Shown: positions 43,005 through 53,194, counted from the stretch's first letter. The stretch: DNA of 64,000 bases from Streptomyces zhihengii (GCF_016919245.1 NZ_JAFEJA010000002.1:1614501-1678500); one strand, 5' to 3'. Notes: generated by a model not told the origin, from the sequence alone. Made by a program: numbers and translations.

Positions 43005-45142
43005 CCACCGACACGAAGAAGCACGAGGACACGATGTCCCTGTCCGCTCCCGCGGCGGCACCGCACGGCGATCCGGCCGGCGGCCACCCGCCGGCAGGCC
43101 GGGTCGGCGGCGGGCTGTTCGACCCCCGGCAGATGCTCCGGTCGCTGCCGGCCGCGATCCGCAAGCTCGACCCGCGCGTGATGATCACGTCACCCGTGAT
43201 GTTCGTCGTCCTGGTCGGCTCGGTGCTGACCACGGTCTACGCCGTGCAGGACCCGGGGGACTGGTTCGGCTGGGCGATCGCCGGCTGGCTGTGGCTGACC
43301 ACGATCTTCGCCAACCTCGCGGAAGCGGTGGCCGAGGGACGCGGCAAGGCCCAGGCGGACACCCTGCGCAAGGCCAAGACCGGCACGGTCGCCCGCCGCC
43401 TCGTGGACGGGGCCGAGGAGCACGTGCCGGGCACCGAGCTGCGGATCGGCGACCTCGTCGTCTGCGAGGCCGGCGACCTCGTCCCCGGCGACGGCGACGT
43501 CGTCGACGGTGTGGCCTCGGTCGACGAGTCCGCCATCACGGGCGAGTCCGCTCCGGTCATCCGTGAGTCCGGCGGCGACCGGTCGGCCGTCACCGGCGGC
43601 ACCAAGGTCCTCTCCGACAGGATCGTCGTCCGCATCACCACCAAGCCCGGCGAGACCTTCATCGACCGCATGATCGCCCTCGTCGAGGGGGCCGCCCGGC
43701 AGAAGACGCCCAACGAGATCGCGCTCAACATCCTGCTCGCGTCCCTCACCATCGTCTTCCTGCTCGCGGTCGTCACCCTGCAGCCGTTCGCGGTCTACGC
43801 GGGACAGCAGCAGTCCATGGTCGTCCTGGTCGCCCTGCTCGTCTGCCTGATCCCCACGACCATCGGGGCCCTGCTGTCCGCCATCGGCATCGCCGGCATG
43901 GACCGCCTGGTGCAGCGCAACGTGCTCGCCATGTCCGGCCGCGCGGTCGAGGCGGCGGGCGACGTGTCGACCCTGCTGCTCGACAAGACCGGCACCATCA
44001 CCCTCGGCAACCGCCAGGCAGCCGAGTTCGTGCCGGTGAAGGGCGTCACGGCGGCGAGGCTCGCCGACGCCGCCCAGCTCTCCTCCCTCGCCGACGAGAC
44101 GCCCGAAGGACGCTCCGTCGTGGTCCTGGCGAAGGAGAAGTACGGTCTGCGCGAGCGGCAGCAGGGCGAGCTCGCGGACGCCGAGTGGGTCGCCTTCACC
44201 GCGCAGACCCGGATGAGCGGCGTCGACCTCGTCGAGGACGGCGCGGTCCGCAGGGTCCGCAAGGGGGCGGCCGGTTCGGTGCTCGCCTGGGTCGCCGAAC
44301 GCGGCGGCGAGGTGGCGGCCGACGCGGGCCGCACGGCCGAGGCGATCGCGCAGGCCGGCGGCACCCCGCTGCTGGTCGCGGCCGAGGACGCCGACGGGGC
44401 CCGGGTGCTGGGCGTCATCCATCTGAAGGACGTCGTCAAGCAGGGCATGCGGGAACGGTTCGCGGAACTGCGCCGGATGGGCATCCGGACGGTCATGATC
44501 ACGGGTGACAACCCGCTGACCGCGAAGGCCATCGCCGAGGAGGCGGGCGTCGACGACTTCCTGGCGGAGGCGACCCCCGAGGACAAGATGGCCCTCATCA
44601 AGAGCGAGCAGGCCGGCGGCAGGCTCGTCGCCATGACCGGCGACGGCACCAACGACGCACCCGCACTCGCGCAGGCCGACGTCGGCGTCGCGATGAACAC
44701 CGGCACCTCGGCCGCCAAGGAGGCCGGGAACATGGTCGACCTCGACTCCGACCCGACCAAGCTCATCGAGATCGTCGCCATCGGCAAGCAGCTCCTGATC
44801 ACCCGCGGCGCCCTGACCACGTTCTCCATCGCCAACGACGTCGCGAAGTACTTCGCGATCATCCCCGCGATGTTCGCCGTCGCCTATCCGGGCCTCGACA
44901 AGCTCAACATCATGGGCCTCGCCTCGCCCGAGACCGCCATCCTCTCCGCGGTGATCTTCAACGCGCTGATCATCGTCGCCCTGGTGCCGCTCGCCCTCAA
45001 GGGCGTGCGCTACCGGCCCACCAGCGCGGACCGCATGCTCCGCCGCAACCTCGCCGTCTACGGGCTCGGCGGCCTGGTCGCGCCCTTCCTCGGCATCAAG
45101 CTCATCGACCTGCTCATCTCCCTCATCCCTGGCATCGGGTGA
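43001..45142 (+). CDS. kdpB: KdpB, P-type ATPase subunit
   Basis: This 713-residue P-type ATPase energises K+ uptake. It shows the actuator TGESAPV, the phosphorylation motif DKTGT with D328, and the hinge [10 protein letters not shown]. The N-terminal 40 residues are polar. ATG 43001 overlaps the kdpA stop and its own stop overlaps the kdpC start (GTGA), a fully coupled operon. Confidence 0.97.
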   Translation: MTTDTKKHEDTMSLSAPAAAPHGDPAGGHPPAGRVGGGLFDPRQMLRSLPAAIRKLDPRVMITSPVMFVVLVGSVLTTVYAVQDPGDWFGWAIAGWLWLTTIFANLAEAVAEGRGKAQADTLRKAKTGTVARRLVDGAEEHVPGTELRIGDLVVCEAGDLVPGDGDVVDGVASVDESAITGESAPVIRESGGDRSAVTGGTKVLSDRIVVRITTKPGETFIDRMIALVEGAARQKTPNEIALNILLASLTIVFLLAVVTLQPFAVYAGQQQSMVVLVALLVCLIPTTIGALLSAIGIAGMDRLVQRNVLAMSGRAVEAAGDVSTLLLDKTGTITLGNRQAAEFVPVKGVTAARLADAAQLSSLADETPEGRSVVVLAKEKYGLRERQQGELADAEWVAFTAQTRMSGVDLVEDGAVRRVRKGAAGSVLAWVAERGGEVAADAGRTAEAIAQAGGTPLLVAAEDADGARVLGVIHLKDVVKQGMRERFAELRRMGIRTVMITGDNPLTAKAIAEEAGVDDFLAEATPEDKMALIKSEQAGGRLVAMTGDGTNDAPALAQADVGVAMNTGTSAAKEAGNMVDLDSDPTKLIEIVAIGKQLLITRGALTTFSIANDVAKYFAIIPAMFAVAYPGLDKLNIMGLASPETAILSAVIFNALIIVALVPLALKGVRYRPTSADRMLRRNLAVYGLGGLVAPFLGIKLIDLLISLIPGIG

Positions 45143-45825
45143 CGACCACCATGAACAACTCCCTCTCCGGCACCGCCCGGCTGATCGGCGCGGGCCTGCG
45201 GGCCCTGCTGGTCCTGACCGCCCTGTGCGGTGTCCTCTACCCCCTCGCGGTGACCGGTGCCGCGCAGGCGCTGTTCCCCGGCAGGGCCAACGGCTCCGAG
45301 ATCAGGAGCGACGGCGAGGTCGTCGGCTCCGCCCTCATCGGCCAGCGCTACGACCTGCCGAAGCGGAACCCCGCTGACCCGGAGGAGGCAGCGCGCCCGG
45401 ACCTGCGGTGGTTCCAGCCCCGGCCCTCCAACGGACTGGGCACCAACAGCGTCAACACCCAGTACGCGCTGATCCTGTCGGGCGCCACCAACCGCTCCGG
45501 CGACAACGAGGAACTGATCCGGTGGGTCACCGACGCCAAACAGGCCGTCATCGACGACAACACGGCCGGGGGCTGGACGCCCGAGCCCTCCGACGTGCCC
45601 CCGGACGCCGTCACCTCGTCCGGCTCCGGCCTGGACCCGCACATCTCCCCGCGCTACGCGGAACTCCAGGTCCACCGCGTCGCCGAGAAGAACGGCCTGA
45701 CGGTCGGACAGGTCGGGAAGCTGGTCGCCGACCACACCGAGGGGCGCACCCTCGGCTTCATCGGTGAACCCCGCGTCAACGTGCTGCGCCTCAACATCGC
45801 GCTCAGGGAACTGACGGGCGGCTGA
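45139..45825 (+). CDS. kdpC: KdpC, accessory subunit
   Basis: The 228-residue protein has one N-terminal membrane helix ([20 protein letters not shown]) and a soluble periplasmic-side domain with the conserved [24 protein letters not shown] and [11 protein letters not shown]. It links KdpA and KdpB. GTG 45139 overlaps kdpB. A strong terminator follows at 45853-45895. Confidence 0.95.
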   Translation: MTTTMNNSLSGTARLIGAGLRALLVLTALCGVLYPLAVTGAAQALFPGRANGSEIRSDGEVVGSALIGQRYDLPKRNPADPEEAARPDLRWFQPRPSNGLGTNSVNTQYALILSGATNRSGDNEELIRWVTDAKQAVIDDNTAGGWTPEPSDVPPDAVTSSGSGLDPHISPRYAELQVHRVAEKNGLTVGQVGKLVADHTEGRTLGFIGEPRVNVLRLNIALRELTGG

Positions 45826-45852
45826 CGCCGACGGCCGGCCGCCCGCGGCGCC

Positions 45853-45895
45853 GGCGAAGCCGCCGGGCGCGCCATCCGCGCCCGGCGGCTTCGCC
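45853..45895. terminator. Very strong bidirectional terminator
   Basis: A perfect 19-bp stem (45853-45871 with 45877-45895) with loop CCATC separates kdpC from the convergent methyltransferase gene. Confidence 0.9.
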
Positions 45896-45948
45896 GTACA
45901 CCCGTTGCGCAGGGCGCCCGTTGCGACCGGCCGCCGGGCGCGCGGCCG

Positions 45949-46713
45949 TCAGTCCACGGGCACCAGCGTGAGGTAGGCGAACCCCAGCACCTGCCGGTAG
46001 CCCCGCAGCCAGCTCGCCCGGTGCCGGTCCACCCGCTCGCGCGTCGTCGCGGCCGACGGGTGGTCGGCGTGGCCCGCCAGCCACTCCTCGGCGTCGGACT
46101 GGTAGCCGGACTCGAACTCCTCCCACTCGTCGCCGTTCGCCGTCTCGATCCAGAGCGGGCGGAAGCCGGCGGCGACGGCGAGATCGACCAGTCCGGCGAG
46201 GTCGGGGCACTCGTCGGCCCGGGCGCCGGGCCACATGGCGCCGAGTTCCGCCTCGGTGGGGGTGCGCTGCCAGAAGGTCTCCCCGAACACGACACGCCCC
46301 CCGGGCGCGACCAGACCGCGCAGCGCCCGCAGTGCCGCGGCGGTGTGCCGGGGCGGCCGCGCGTCGCTGAGCGCGTGGCTGGCCCCGAGGCAGAGGACGA
46401 GATCGGCGGGCTGCAGCGCGTCCTCGCCGGCGGAGCCTTCGGTGAACCGCACGCGGCCGGCCAGTCCACGGGCCTCGGCGTTCGCGCGGCCCCGGGCGAT
46501 GTCCTCCGCGTTGACGTCGATCCCGAGACCGCTCGCCCCCGGCACCGCGTCGAGCGTCCGGAGCATCAGCTCGCCCCAGCCGCATCCGATGTCGAGGACC
46601 GTCGAAGGCGCCGCCGGGGCCAGCCTGCTGACGATCCGTGCGGCTCTGGCCTCGGAGAGCGGACCGAGGAAGGTGAGACGGGTCAGGCGCGGAGGAAGAT
46701 CGTTGTCAGCCAT
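45949..46713 (-). CDS. SAM-dependent methyltransferase (class I)
   Basis: The 254-residue protein has the class I motif I VLDIGCGWGELMLR, motif II-like GLGIDVNAEDI, and LVLCLGASHAL. The C-terminal half carries a substrate domain with FWQRTPTEAEL and YRQVLGFAYLTLVPVD. It overlaps the upstream acyltransferase gene by 8 bp. ATG 46713 has no clear Shine-Dalgarno, so coupling to the upstream gene may drive translation. The substrate is unknown. Confidence 0.85.
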   Translation of the reverse strand: MADNDLPPRLTRLTFLGPLSEARAARIVSRLAPAAPSTVLDIGCGWGELMLRTLDAVPGASGLGIDVNAEDIARGRANAEARGLAGRVRFTEGSAGEDALQPADLVLCLGASHALSDARPPRHTAAALRALRGLVAPGGRVVFGETFWQRTPTEAELGAMWPGARADECPDLAGLVDLAVAAGFRPLWIETANGDEWEEFESGYQSDAEEWLAGHADHPSAATTRERVDRHRASWLRGYRQVLGFAYLTLVPVD

Positions 46714-47695
46714 GACAGGCCACGCTAGTGGCCGCGCCCGCGCACGGCCGGAGTGCCCCCTGCCGGGACCGGGACCACACCGGCACGGCACCGGCACCGG
46801 GACCCGCACGGCCGGTGCCGGTCCCGGCGGGCGGAGTCGTCAGGGCAGGGGCGTCCACCACGTCGTCGTCGGCGGCGGGCCGGTCGCCGTGCGGGGTGAA
46901 CCGCCGCTGGAAGGCGAGGATGTTGGAGCCGGGGGCCAGCCCGTCGGCGAGGGCGCGGTCCAGCAGCCAGGAGTGGCAGGCGGCGAACGCGTACCGGCCG
47001 CCGGGGTGGTGGCGGGCCATGAAGGGGCGGGCGGCGGCGAAGGAGGCGTCGCAGAGCGCGGGGGAGAGGGGGCCGTCCCCGGGGATGTGGACGTCGAGGA
47101 CCGCCTCGCCCTCCGCCGGCCCGCCGGCCGGGGCGCCGGCGGCGCCCCAGACGGCGGAGTCGTAGACCGCCCGCTCGAACTGGAGCCGGCCCAGCCGGTG
47201 GAGGGTGCCGCGGAAGTGGCGGCAGATCCACCTCTGGCGGTCGAAACCGCCGGTGCCGTGGCCCCGCCGGTAGGACACCACCGTGGCGCCGACATCCGCG
47301 AAGGTGTCCCGGACGACGGCGTCCGGCACCTCGCGCCGGTGCTGCTCCTCCAGCGCGCGCGGCAGGGCGAGGAGGAAGAGGTGGACGTAGAACCAGCGGC
47401 CGGCCGCGCCGAGCGCGGCGGGGGCGGTCGGCCAGTCCGCGGCGTTCGACGGGCGGCCTGCGCCGAACAGCGTCTGGTGGCAGCGCACCAGGGCCTCCCA
47501 CCGCACCGGCGTCCGCACCGGATCGGGCAGCGTGGCGAACAGTTCGGGCCGTTCGGCCGCCGGCACCGCGAGCATGTCGAGGGCGTGCTCCAGCCCGCCG
47601 GCGGCGGGCTGGAGCGGGTCGGGCACGCCGGCCCGGGGCGGCTGAGCGAGCAGCGCGGCCGTCCAGGCGTCGGGCGCCGGCGCCCCGGGCGTCAC
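46706..47695 (-). CDS. Acyltransferase-domain (NAT_N/GNAT_C) protein
   Basis: The 329-residue protein matches the two-domain acyltransferase family often found next to GH20 genes in Streptomyces: WFYVHLFLLALPRALEEQHR, then FRGTLHRLGRLQFERAVYD, LDVHIPGDGPLSPALCDASF, and HSWLLDRALAD with NILAFQRRFTP. GTG 47695 overlaps the GH20 stop (GTGA). The end is Pro/Gly-rich and ends SVACHG. The acyl donor and acceptor are unknown; by context it may act on amino sugars. Confidence 0.85.
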   Translation of the reverse strand: MTPGAPAPDAWTAALLAQPPRAGVPDPLQPAAGGLEHALDMLAVPAAERPELFATLPDPVRTPVRWEALVRCHQTLFGAGRPSNAADWPTAPAALGAAGRWFYVHLFLLALPRALEEQHRREVPDAVVRDTFADVGATVVSYRRGHGTGGFDRQRWICRHFRGTLHRLGRLQFERAVYDSAVWGAAGAPAGGPAEGEAVLDVHIPGDGPLSPALCDASFAAARPFMARHHPGGRYAFAACHSWLLDRALADGLAPGSNILAFQRRFTPHGDRPAADDDVVDAPALTTPPAGTGTGRAGPGAGAVPVWSRSRQGALRPCAGAATSVACHG

Positions 47696-49485
47696 GCCCC
47701 GGCCGCCGCGATCAGCAGACGCCGTACGGCGTCGAAGCGGGCCATGCTGTCCTCCAGACCGCCCGGCCGCGAGCGCAGCAGCCAGCAGGCGCGCTGCTCC
47801 GCGAGGAGCGGGTCGAGCCGCCGCAGCAGCCGGGCGGCGGTCGCGGCGTCGACCGTGTCCGCCGGGCCGCCGGCCCGCGCCTGCGCGCGCAGCAGGTCCA
47901 GCGCGAACGCGGCCAGCCCGATGGCGTGTCCGACTTCGCGGACCACGCTCTCGCCGTCGGGCACGGCGAGGTCCGCGTCCGCGAGGTCCCGCCGGCACTC
48001 CTCCAGGGTGCGCGCCGCCGCGTCCATCGCCTCCTCGGTGGGGTGGTCGGTGACCGGCAGGGCGGCGTCCGGACGCAGCACCCGCACCAGCGGCGAGGCG
48101 TTGAGCAGCGGCACGCCGAGGGACTCGCCGAGCCGCCCCAGCCGGTCGAGGACGCTTCCGGCGAGGCCGGTGGAGTCGAGCAGCACATGGGTGTCGAGGA
48201 CCGACGGCAGGTCCAGGTCCCGGTTGGCGCCCAGACACCAGGAGACGGCGCCGCCGTGGACCACGGGGCCGAACGCGGGCGCCGGCGGCTCCCACATGCC
48301 GTGGTCGCCCCAGCAGGTGAGCAGGTAGCCCGTCGCCCCGTCCGCCAGGCCCGCCTCGGCGGCGTCGGTCATGTTCTCCCGGGCGTTGTCCAGCCGGCCG
48401 AGCAGCGAGTTCCAGGTGCCGGTGCCCGGGGCCACCCAGAACTCCTGCCCGGCCTCGCGGAACATCCGCGTACGGGAGCGGAAACCCTCCGCCAGCGCGT
48501 CCAGATCGGTGCCCAGCCCCTTCCAGCGGGCGGCCTCCTCACCGGCGGCGGCGAGGACGGCGCGGGCGGTGCCGGGCGCGTCGTACTGCCACACCACCGG
48601 CACCGAGCCCGCGGGCAGCGCGGCCAGCAGCTCGGGGTGCCCGGCCAGGACGTCGGCCCAGAACTGGACCGTCCACCCGTCGGCCAGCCACGGCTCCATC
48701 AAGGAGCCCACGTGGTCGAGCCAGACGGCGCCCACGCCCTCGCGGGCGACCCGGTCCCGGGACCGGCCGGTGCCGAGCTCGAACGGCTCGTCGGCGCCGA
48801 TGTTCACCCGGCGGGTGCGCAGCCGGCCCGCGACCTCGGCCACCAGGCCGTGCGCGAAGGCGACGTTGTCCGGGGTGGGCGCGAGCGTCGACGGCGGGCG
48901 GTGGACCCCGCCGCGGACGAAGCCGTCCGGGTTCTCGGCGCGGTCGCGGTGCCGCTCCAGGGCGAGGAAGCGCTCCATGTGCCCGAAGGTGTTCTGGTTG
49001 GCGACGAGCGCGATGCCGAGCGCGGCGCACTGCGCGTCCAGCCAGCGCAGGTCGTCGGCGGTGAGCGGGGAGGCGTCCCGCCACACGTCCTGGTGGTCGC
49101 GGAAGGCGTAGGTGTGCTCCGTATACAGCTCGAGCTGGTTGAAGCGGGCGAGCGAGAGCACGTCCAGCCAGCGGCGCAGGGTGCGCCGGGTGGGGACGCG
49201 GTCCCGGCTGACGTCGAGCAGGAAGCCGCGGACGGCGAAGTCCGGGTGGTCGTCCACCTGGTAGCCGGTCTCCGAGAAGCCGGGCCCTGCGCGCAGCTGG
49301 TCGAGCGTCGCCAGCCCGTACCGCAGCCCCGCGGCGTCGGCGTGCGCGAGGTGCACACCACCGGGCCCGGTGCGCAGCCGGTACCCCTGCGCGGGGAGCG
49401 CCGTGTCGGTGGTGACGGTGAACGGCGCGTCCGGCGGGGCGCCGCCGGGGGAGGTGGTGAGGCTGCGCGGACGCGGGAAGGGCAT
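47692..49485 (-). CDS. GH20 beta-N-acetylhexosaminidase
   Basis: This 597-residue enzyme has the N-terminal GH20b domain, then the barrel with FAVRGFLLDVSRDRVPT, NTFGHMERFLALERHRD and the catalytic Asp-Glu pair in NIGADEPFELG, where the Glu is the acid/base in substrate-assisted catalysis. No signal peptide is seen, so it is probably cytoplasmic, acting on imported chitobiose-like sugars. ATG 49485 lacks a good Shine-Dalgarno. It is the first gene of a coupled trio with the acyltransferase and methyltransferase. Confidence 0.88.
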   Translation of the reverse strand: MPFPRPRSLTTSPGGAPPDAPFTVTTDTALPAQGYRLRTGPGGVHLAHADAAGLRYGLATLDQLRAGPGFSETGYQVDDHPDFAVRGFLLDVSRDRVPTRRTLRRWLDVLSLARFNQLELYTEHTYAFRDHQDVWRDASPLTADDLRWLDAQCAALGIALVANQNTFGHMERFLALERHRDRAENPDGFVRGGVHRPPSTLAPTPDNVAFAHGLVAEVAGRLRTRRVNIGADEPFELGTGRSRDRVAREGVGAVWLDHVGSLMEPWLADGWTVQFWADVLAGHPELLAALPAGSVPVVWQYDAPGTARAVLAAAGEEAARWKGLGTDLDALAEGFRSRTRMFREAGQEFWVAPGTGTWNSLLGRLDNARENMTDAAEAGLADGATGYLLTCWGDHGMWEPPAPAFGPVVHGGAVSWCLGANRDLDLPSVLDTHVLLDSTGLAGSVLDRLGRLGESLGVPLLNASPLVRVLRPDAALPVTDHPTEEAMDAAARTLEECRRDLADADLAVPDGESVVREVGHAIGLAAFALDLLRAQARAGGPADTVDAATAARLLRRLDPLLAEQRACWLLRSRPGGLEDSMARFDAVRRLLIAAAGA

Positions 49486-49707
49486 GACGGGCAAGGAAAC
49501 GCTCCAGGTCGTAGGACGGATCGCCCGCGCCGCGCCCGGGAGGGCACGCCGCGGGTCGTGCACCGGGAGCCGGGCGTACCCGGCCCCCGGGTGCCGTGCG
49601 CCCGGACGGGCGCACGGCGGCGGGCTCAGCAGCCGCGGACCACGCAGGTATCGGCGCGGGAGGTGGAGCCCTTCACGTCGTCGCACCATCTTCGCCGCGG
49701 ACTTCGT

Positions 49708-49803
49708 GTGATCGGTTCGCTGCTCGCCCTGCTGCCCCTGGTTGTCGCCTTCCTGCTGCTTCTGCGCTTCTGGCAATCAGGTCTCACGGTGGGCAGCGTC
49801 AAG
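49708..49803 (+). pseudogene. Possible membrane-protein remnant in a 376-bp gap
   Basis: The gap 49486-49861 lies upstream of GH20 and downstream of the sigma gene, both on the minus strand. On the plus strand, from GTG 49708, a run VIGSLLALLPLVVAFLLLL followed by RFWQSGLTVGSVK has a clean transmembrane helix with G/C third bases, then loses coding character. It may be a degenerate permease N-terminus. I see no other feature in the gap. Confidence 0.3.
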
Positions 49804-49861
49804 TTACGCGGCGCGCGACCGTCGGCCCGTCCGCCCGGGCGGTGGCGGGCGGTGACGGCGC

Positions 49862-50785
49862 TCACGGCCTGCCGAGGTCGTAGGCGGTGCCGTCCGCGAC
49901 GGCCCGGAGCTTGTCCGGGTTGGCCACGTTGTGGAGGGCGGCGATGCGGCCCTCGGTGTCGAAGTCGAAGGTGACGGTGGCGATCACGCGTCCCGCCCCG
50001 CTGAACACCAGGCCCGTCCCGCCGTTGATCCCGACGAGTTCGGCCTTCATGTCGGCGGGCTCGACGCCCTGGTAGCTGATGGTGCCGATGGCCGCGAACC
50101 AGGCGGCTACCGTCGCCGCGCCCACGACCGGACGCAGGGCCTGGCGGACCTTGCCGCCGCCGTCGGTCCACAGCGTGACGTCCGGGGACAGCAGCTCCAT
50201 CAGGGCGTTGACGTCACCGCCGGTGGCGGCGGCGAGGAACCGCTCGGTGGCCTCGCGCTGCCGCGACTGGTCGGCGGTGAAGCGCGGCCGCCGGGCCTGT
50301 ACGTGTTCCCGGGCCCGGTGCGCCGCCTGCCGCACCGCCGCCTCGGAGCGCTCCACCGCCTCGGCGATCTCGGCGTGGCCGAAGCCGAAGACCTCCTTCA
50401 GCACGAACACCGCCCGCTCCAGCGGGCTGAGAGTCTCCAGCACCACCAGCATGGCCATCGACACCGACTCCGCGTCCGTGACGGCCTCGGCGGCGTCCGG
50501 GACGGTGAGGACGGGCTCCGGCAGCCACGGCCCCACATAGGTCTCCCGCTTGTGCCGCGCCGAGCGCAGCCGTTCCAGCGCCAGATTCGAGACGATCCGC
50601 GTCAGGTACGCCCTGGGGTCGGCCACCTGCGAGCGGTCCGCGGCGGACCACTTGATCCAGGCGTCCTGGACCGCGTCCTCGGCGTCGGCCGCGCTGCCGA
50701 GCAGACGGTAGGCCACGGAGAACAGCAGCCGCCGGTGCTCCTGGAAGACCCGCTGGCCGGGGTGGTCGGACGGGCCGTTCGTCAC
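49862..50785 (-). CDS. ECF41-family RNA polymerase sigma factor (SigJ-like) with SnoaL domain
   Basis: The 307-residue sigma factor has sigma2 (VFQEHRRLLFSVAYRLLGSAADAEDAVQ split across the region), sigma4 (LSPLERAVFVLKEVFGFGHAEIA) and a C-terminal SnoaL-like extension. The ECF41 signatures are present: WLPEPV in the linker, DGGGKV in the extension, and NPDKL near the end. In this group the extension controls sigma activity instead of an anti-sigma factor. GTG 50785 overlaps the oxidoreductase stop codon as GTGA; an adjacent oxidoreductase is the classic ECF41 context. Confidence 0.93.
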   Translation of the reverse strand: MTNGPSDHPGQRVFQEHRRLLFSVAYRLLGSAADAEDAVQDAWIKWSAADRSQVADPRAYLTRIVSNLALERLRSARHKRETYVGPWLPEPVLTVPDAAEAVTDAESVSMAMLVVLETLSPLERAVFVLKEVFGFGHAEIAEAVERSEAAVRQAAHRAREHVQARRPRFTADQSRQREATERFLAAATGGDVNALMELLSPDVTLWTDGGGKVRQALRPVVGAATVAAWFAAIGTISYQGVEPADMKAELVGINGGTGLVFSGAGRVIATVTFDFDTEGRIAALHNVANPDKLRAVADGTAYDLGRP

Positions 50786-51987
50786 TTGGTCCCCCGGATG
50801 CGGGTGAAGCGGCCGCCACGGGGCCAGAACGCGCCCGAGGCGGGCATCTTCTTCATGCGGCCGTACGTCGGCCAGGGCGAGGCGGTCACCGTCTCCTTGT
50901 ACCGGACGGCCGCACGGCCCGTCAGGAAGATCCGCCGCGGACTGTCGTCGGGCCGCGTGAACTGCACCACGGCGTTGCCGCGTCCGAGGCTCACCGGCGT
51001 GTGGTAGTACCCGAAGCGGAACGGCTTGGGCCGCCGGCCCCTGAGCACCCGGTCGATCGACAGCGCGGCGTGCACCCCGGTCGGCATGCCGCCCTGGCAG
51101 GTGCCGTGCATGACGCCGTACCCCTGGCGGACGGCGGCCGCGTCGCCGATCGCGTACACGTCCGGGTGGGAGACCGACCGCAGGGCGCTGTCGGTGACGA
51201 CGCGCCCCCGGTCGTCGACCGTCAGACCGGCGGCGGCCGCCAGTGGCGACGTCCGCGTGCCGCACGTCCACAGGACCGCGTCGGCGGCGACGCTCTCCCC
51301 GCCCGCCAGCTCCACCGCGCCGGGCAGCACCTTCCGCACCTCGACACCGGCGCGCACCTCCACGCCGAGGCGGTCGAGCGCGCCGCGCAGATGGGCCCGG
51401 GCCTTCGGGCCCATGGCGGCACCGGGCTCGTCGCGGCCCAGCAGCACCACCTTCAGCCGCGGGTGCCGCTCGGCGATCTCCGCGGCCGACTCGACACCGG
51501 TCAGCCCGCTGCCCGCGACCACCACCGTCCCGCCGCCGAGCCGCGTCAGTCGGCCGGCGAGCAGCTCGGCCTCCTGGGCGCCGTCCAGCGTGTACGCGTG
51601 GTCCTCGGCTCCCGGAACCCCCGAGGTGTCGACGGCGGCGCCCAGCGCGTACACCAGCGTGTCGTAGCCCAGCACCCGGTCGTCGTCGATCCGCACCGTC
51701 CTTGCGTCCGCGTCCACCGCCGTCACCCAGCCGCGGACGAACTGTGCGCCGGTCCCCTCCAGCAGTTCGGGGACGCTCAGCTCGGCGGTCTCCTGCGCGG
51801 TCGCCGTCAGGGGGAGCCGCATCCGCTCGGTGAACCGCTCCCGCGCGTTCACCAGGGTCACCCGCACCCCGTCGCGCCCCTTCACCCGGGCCGCGAGCTG
51901 GACGACCGCGGCCATGCCCGCGTATCCCGCCCCCAGCACCACCACGTGGTGCGCCGTCTCGGTGCCGTTCCCGTGTCGTGCGCTCAT
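50782..51987 (-). CDS. FAD-dependent NAD(P)H oxidoreductase (NDH-2-like), ECF41 partner
   Basis: The 401-residue flavoprotein has the FAD-binding HHVVVLGAGYAGMAAVVQLA, the NAD-binding GGTVVVAGSGLTGVESAAEI, and the second FAD site VYAIGDAAAVRQ. It resembles NADH dehydrogenase-like oxidoreductases without C-terminal membrane anchors. ATG 51987 follows GAGGAGGA. It lies first in the operon, with the ECF41 sigma gene coupled behind it. The substrate acceptor is unknown, and it is likely under control of that sigma factor. Confidence 0.92.
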   Translation of the reverse strand: MSARHGNGTETAHHVVVLGAGYAGMAAVVQLAARVKGRDGVRVTLVNARERFTERMRLPLTATAQETAELSVPELLEGTGAQFVRGWVTAVDADARTVRIDDDRVLGYDTLVYALGAAVDTSGVPGAEDHAYTLDGAQEAELLAGRLTRLGGGTVVVAGSGLTGVESAAEIAERHPRLKVVLLGRDEPGAAMGPKARAHLRGALDRLGVEVRAGVEVRKVLPGAVELAGGESVAADAVLWTCGTRTSPLAAAAGLTVDDRGRVVTDSALRSVSHPDVYAIGDAAAVRQGYGVMHGTCQGGMPTGVHAALSIDRVLRGRRPKPFRFGYYHTPVSLGRGNAVVQFTRPDDSPRRIFLTGRAAVRYKETVTASPWPTYGRMKKMPASGAFWPRGGRFTRIRGTK

Positions 51988-52044
51988 CGTTGCGTCCTCC
52001 TCGGTCCGCCTGCTGACACCCACCAGATGGGAGCGGGCGGCCAG

Positions 52045-52069
52045 GACGTGACACGAGGCCGGTGTGACG
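52045..52069 (-). promoter_or_regulatory. Weak candidate ECF41 promoter
   Basis: On the minus strand, CGTCACA (52063-52069) and CGTC (52045-52048) are 14 nt apart, 58 nt and more upstream of the oxidoreductase start. The ECF41 consensus is TGTCACA and CGTC with about 16 nt, so the match is imperfect. Confidence 0.25.
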
Positions 52070-52145
52070 CGCGCCACACCGGCCCCCGCGTGCCCGTGCG
52101 CGGACCGGACGGTGTGACGTCCGGTCCGCGCACGGGGCGGGAGGG

Positions 52146-52892
52146 TCAGCGCCTCATGAGGGCGAAGACTCCCCAGCCGAGGTACTCACGCGTGGCGCGC
52201 GCGTGGCGGGCCGGCTCGGTGGTGAGTTCCCGGCGCACCTCGGGAGCCAGCTCGTCGTCCGGGTTGCCGTCGAGCCAGCGGCGCATGCTGAGCCACTGGG
52301 CCGCGACGTACCGGTCCCAGCTGTCCTGGTCGGCCAGGATCATCTCCACGACGTCGTACCCGAGTCCCTGGAACCGCTCGATCAGGTCCGGGAGCGGCAG
52401 GAAATCGGCGAGGGACGAGCCGTGGCAGTCCTTGGCGGTCTCCTCGTCCGGAGGGGTCCGCCGCCAGTAGGGCTCGCCGATCAGCATCAGACCGCCCGGG
52501 CGCAGGCTGCGCTCCAGCAGCTCCGCCGTCCCGGCGACGCCGCCGCCGATCCAGGTGGCGCCGATGCAGGCCGCCACGTCGACCGGTTCGTCGGCGACGT
52601 GTCCGGCGGCGTCACCGTGCACGAAGCCGACCCGGTCCGCGACACCGAGTTCGACGGCGCGCGCCCGGGCCTGCTCGGTGAACACCGTGCTGATGTCCAC
52701 GCCCGTGCCACCGATCCCGTGGTCGCGCGCCCAGGTGCACAGCATCTCGCCCGAGCCGCTGGCCAGGTCGAGCATCCGCGCCCCCGGGGCGAGGCGGAGC
52801 GCCTCGCCAAGGGCGGCGAACTTGGCCGCGGTCATCGGGTTGTGGATGCGGTGGCCGCTCTCGCGGATGGTGAAGATACGGGGAAGGTCCAT
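52146..52892 (-). CDS. SAM-dependent methyltransferase
   Basis: The 248-residue protein has motif I MLDLASGSGEML, GTGVDIS, and the later ACIGATWIGGG. The C-terminus YLGWGVFALMRR is family-like. ATG 52892 is preferred over ATG 52913 because AAAGGAA sits just upstream; the longer form gains only MTERNLV. A possible leader ORF (53126-53194) lies on the same strand upstream. The substrate is unknown. Confidence 0.85.
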   Translation of the reverse strand: MDLPRIFTIRESGHRIHNPMTAAKFAALGEALRLAPGARMLDLASGSGEMLCTWARDHGIGGTGVDISTVFTEQARARAVELGVADRVGFVHGDAAGHVADEPVDVAACIGATWIGGGVAGTAELLERSLRPGGLMLIGEPYWRRTPPDEETAKDCHGSSLADFLPLPDLIERFQGLGYDVVEMILADQDSWDRYVAAQWLSMRRWLDGNPDDELAPEVRRELTTEPARHARATREYLGWGVFALMRR

Positions 52893-53125
52893 GACCAGAT
52901 TCCTTTCCGTCATGCCGTGCGGGGGGAAGAGTGGTTGACCGCGCGCCGCGGGCGCGCGAGAGGGGCGTCGCGGCGGACGCGCTCAGGAGAGGCCCGCGCG
53001 GCAGGGGAGCGCGCAGGACGGGACGAAGTGGGTTGACGAGGCAACGTGAGGACCCTTGAGAAGGGGCTCCGCCGGACCGCGGGCGTGCCGGATCCACTCC
53101 CGCACGGGAGGAAGGCAGGCGAAGG

Positions 53126-53194
53126 TCAGGACGAAGCCCGGGAAGTGAGGATGGTCCGGGCACCGCGCACAGCGGTGTTCACCACGACAGTCAT
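53126..53194 (-). CDS. 22-aa leader-like ORF with strong Shine-Dalgarno
   Basis: AGGAGGTGA precedes ATG 53194. The ORF reads MTVVVNTAVRGARTILTSRA then SS and stop. An extended -10 TGCTATCGT lies at 53244-53252 on the same strand. It is located upstream of the methyltransferase gene by about 233 nt. It may be a leader or small protein; there is no recognised attenuation motif. Confidence 0.45.
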   Translation of the reverse strand: MTVVVNTAVRGARTILTSRASS

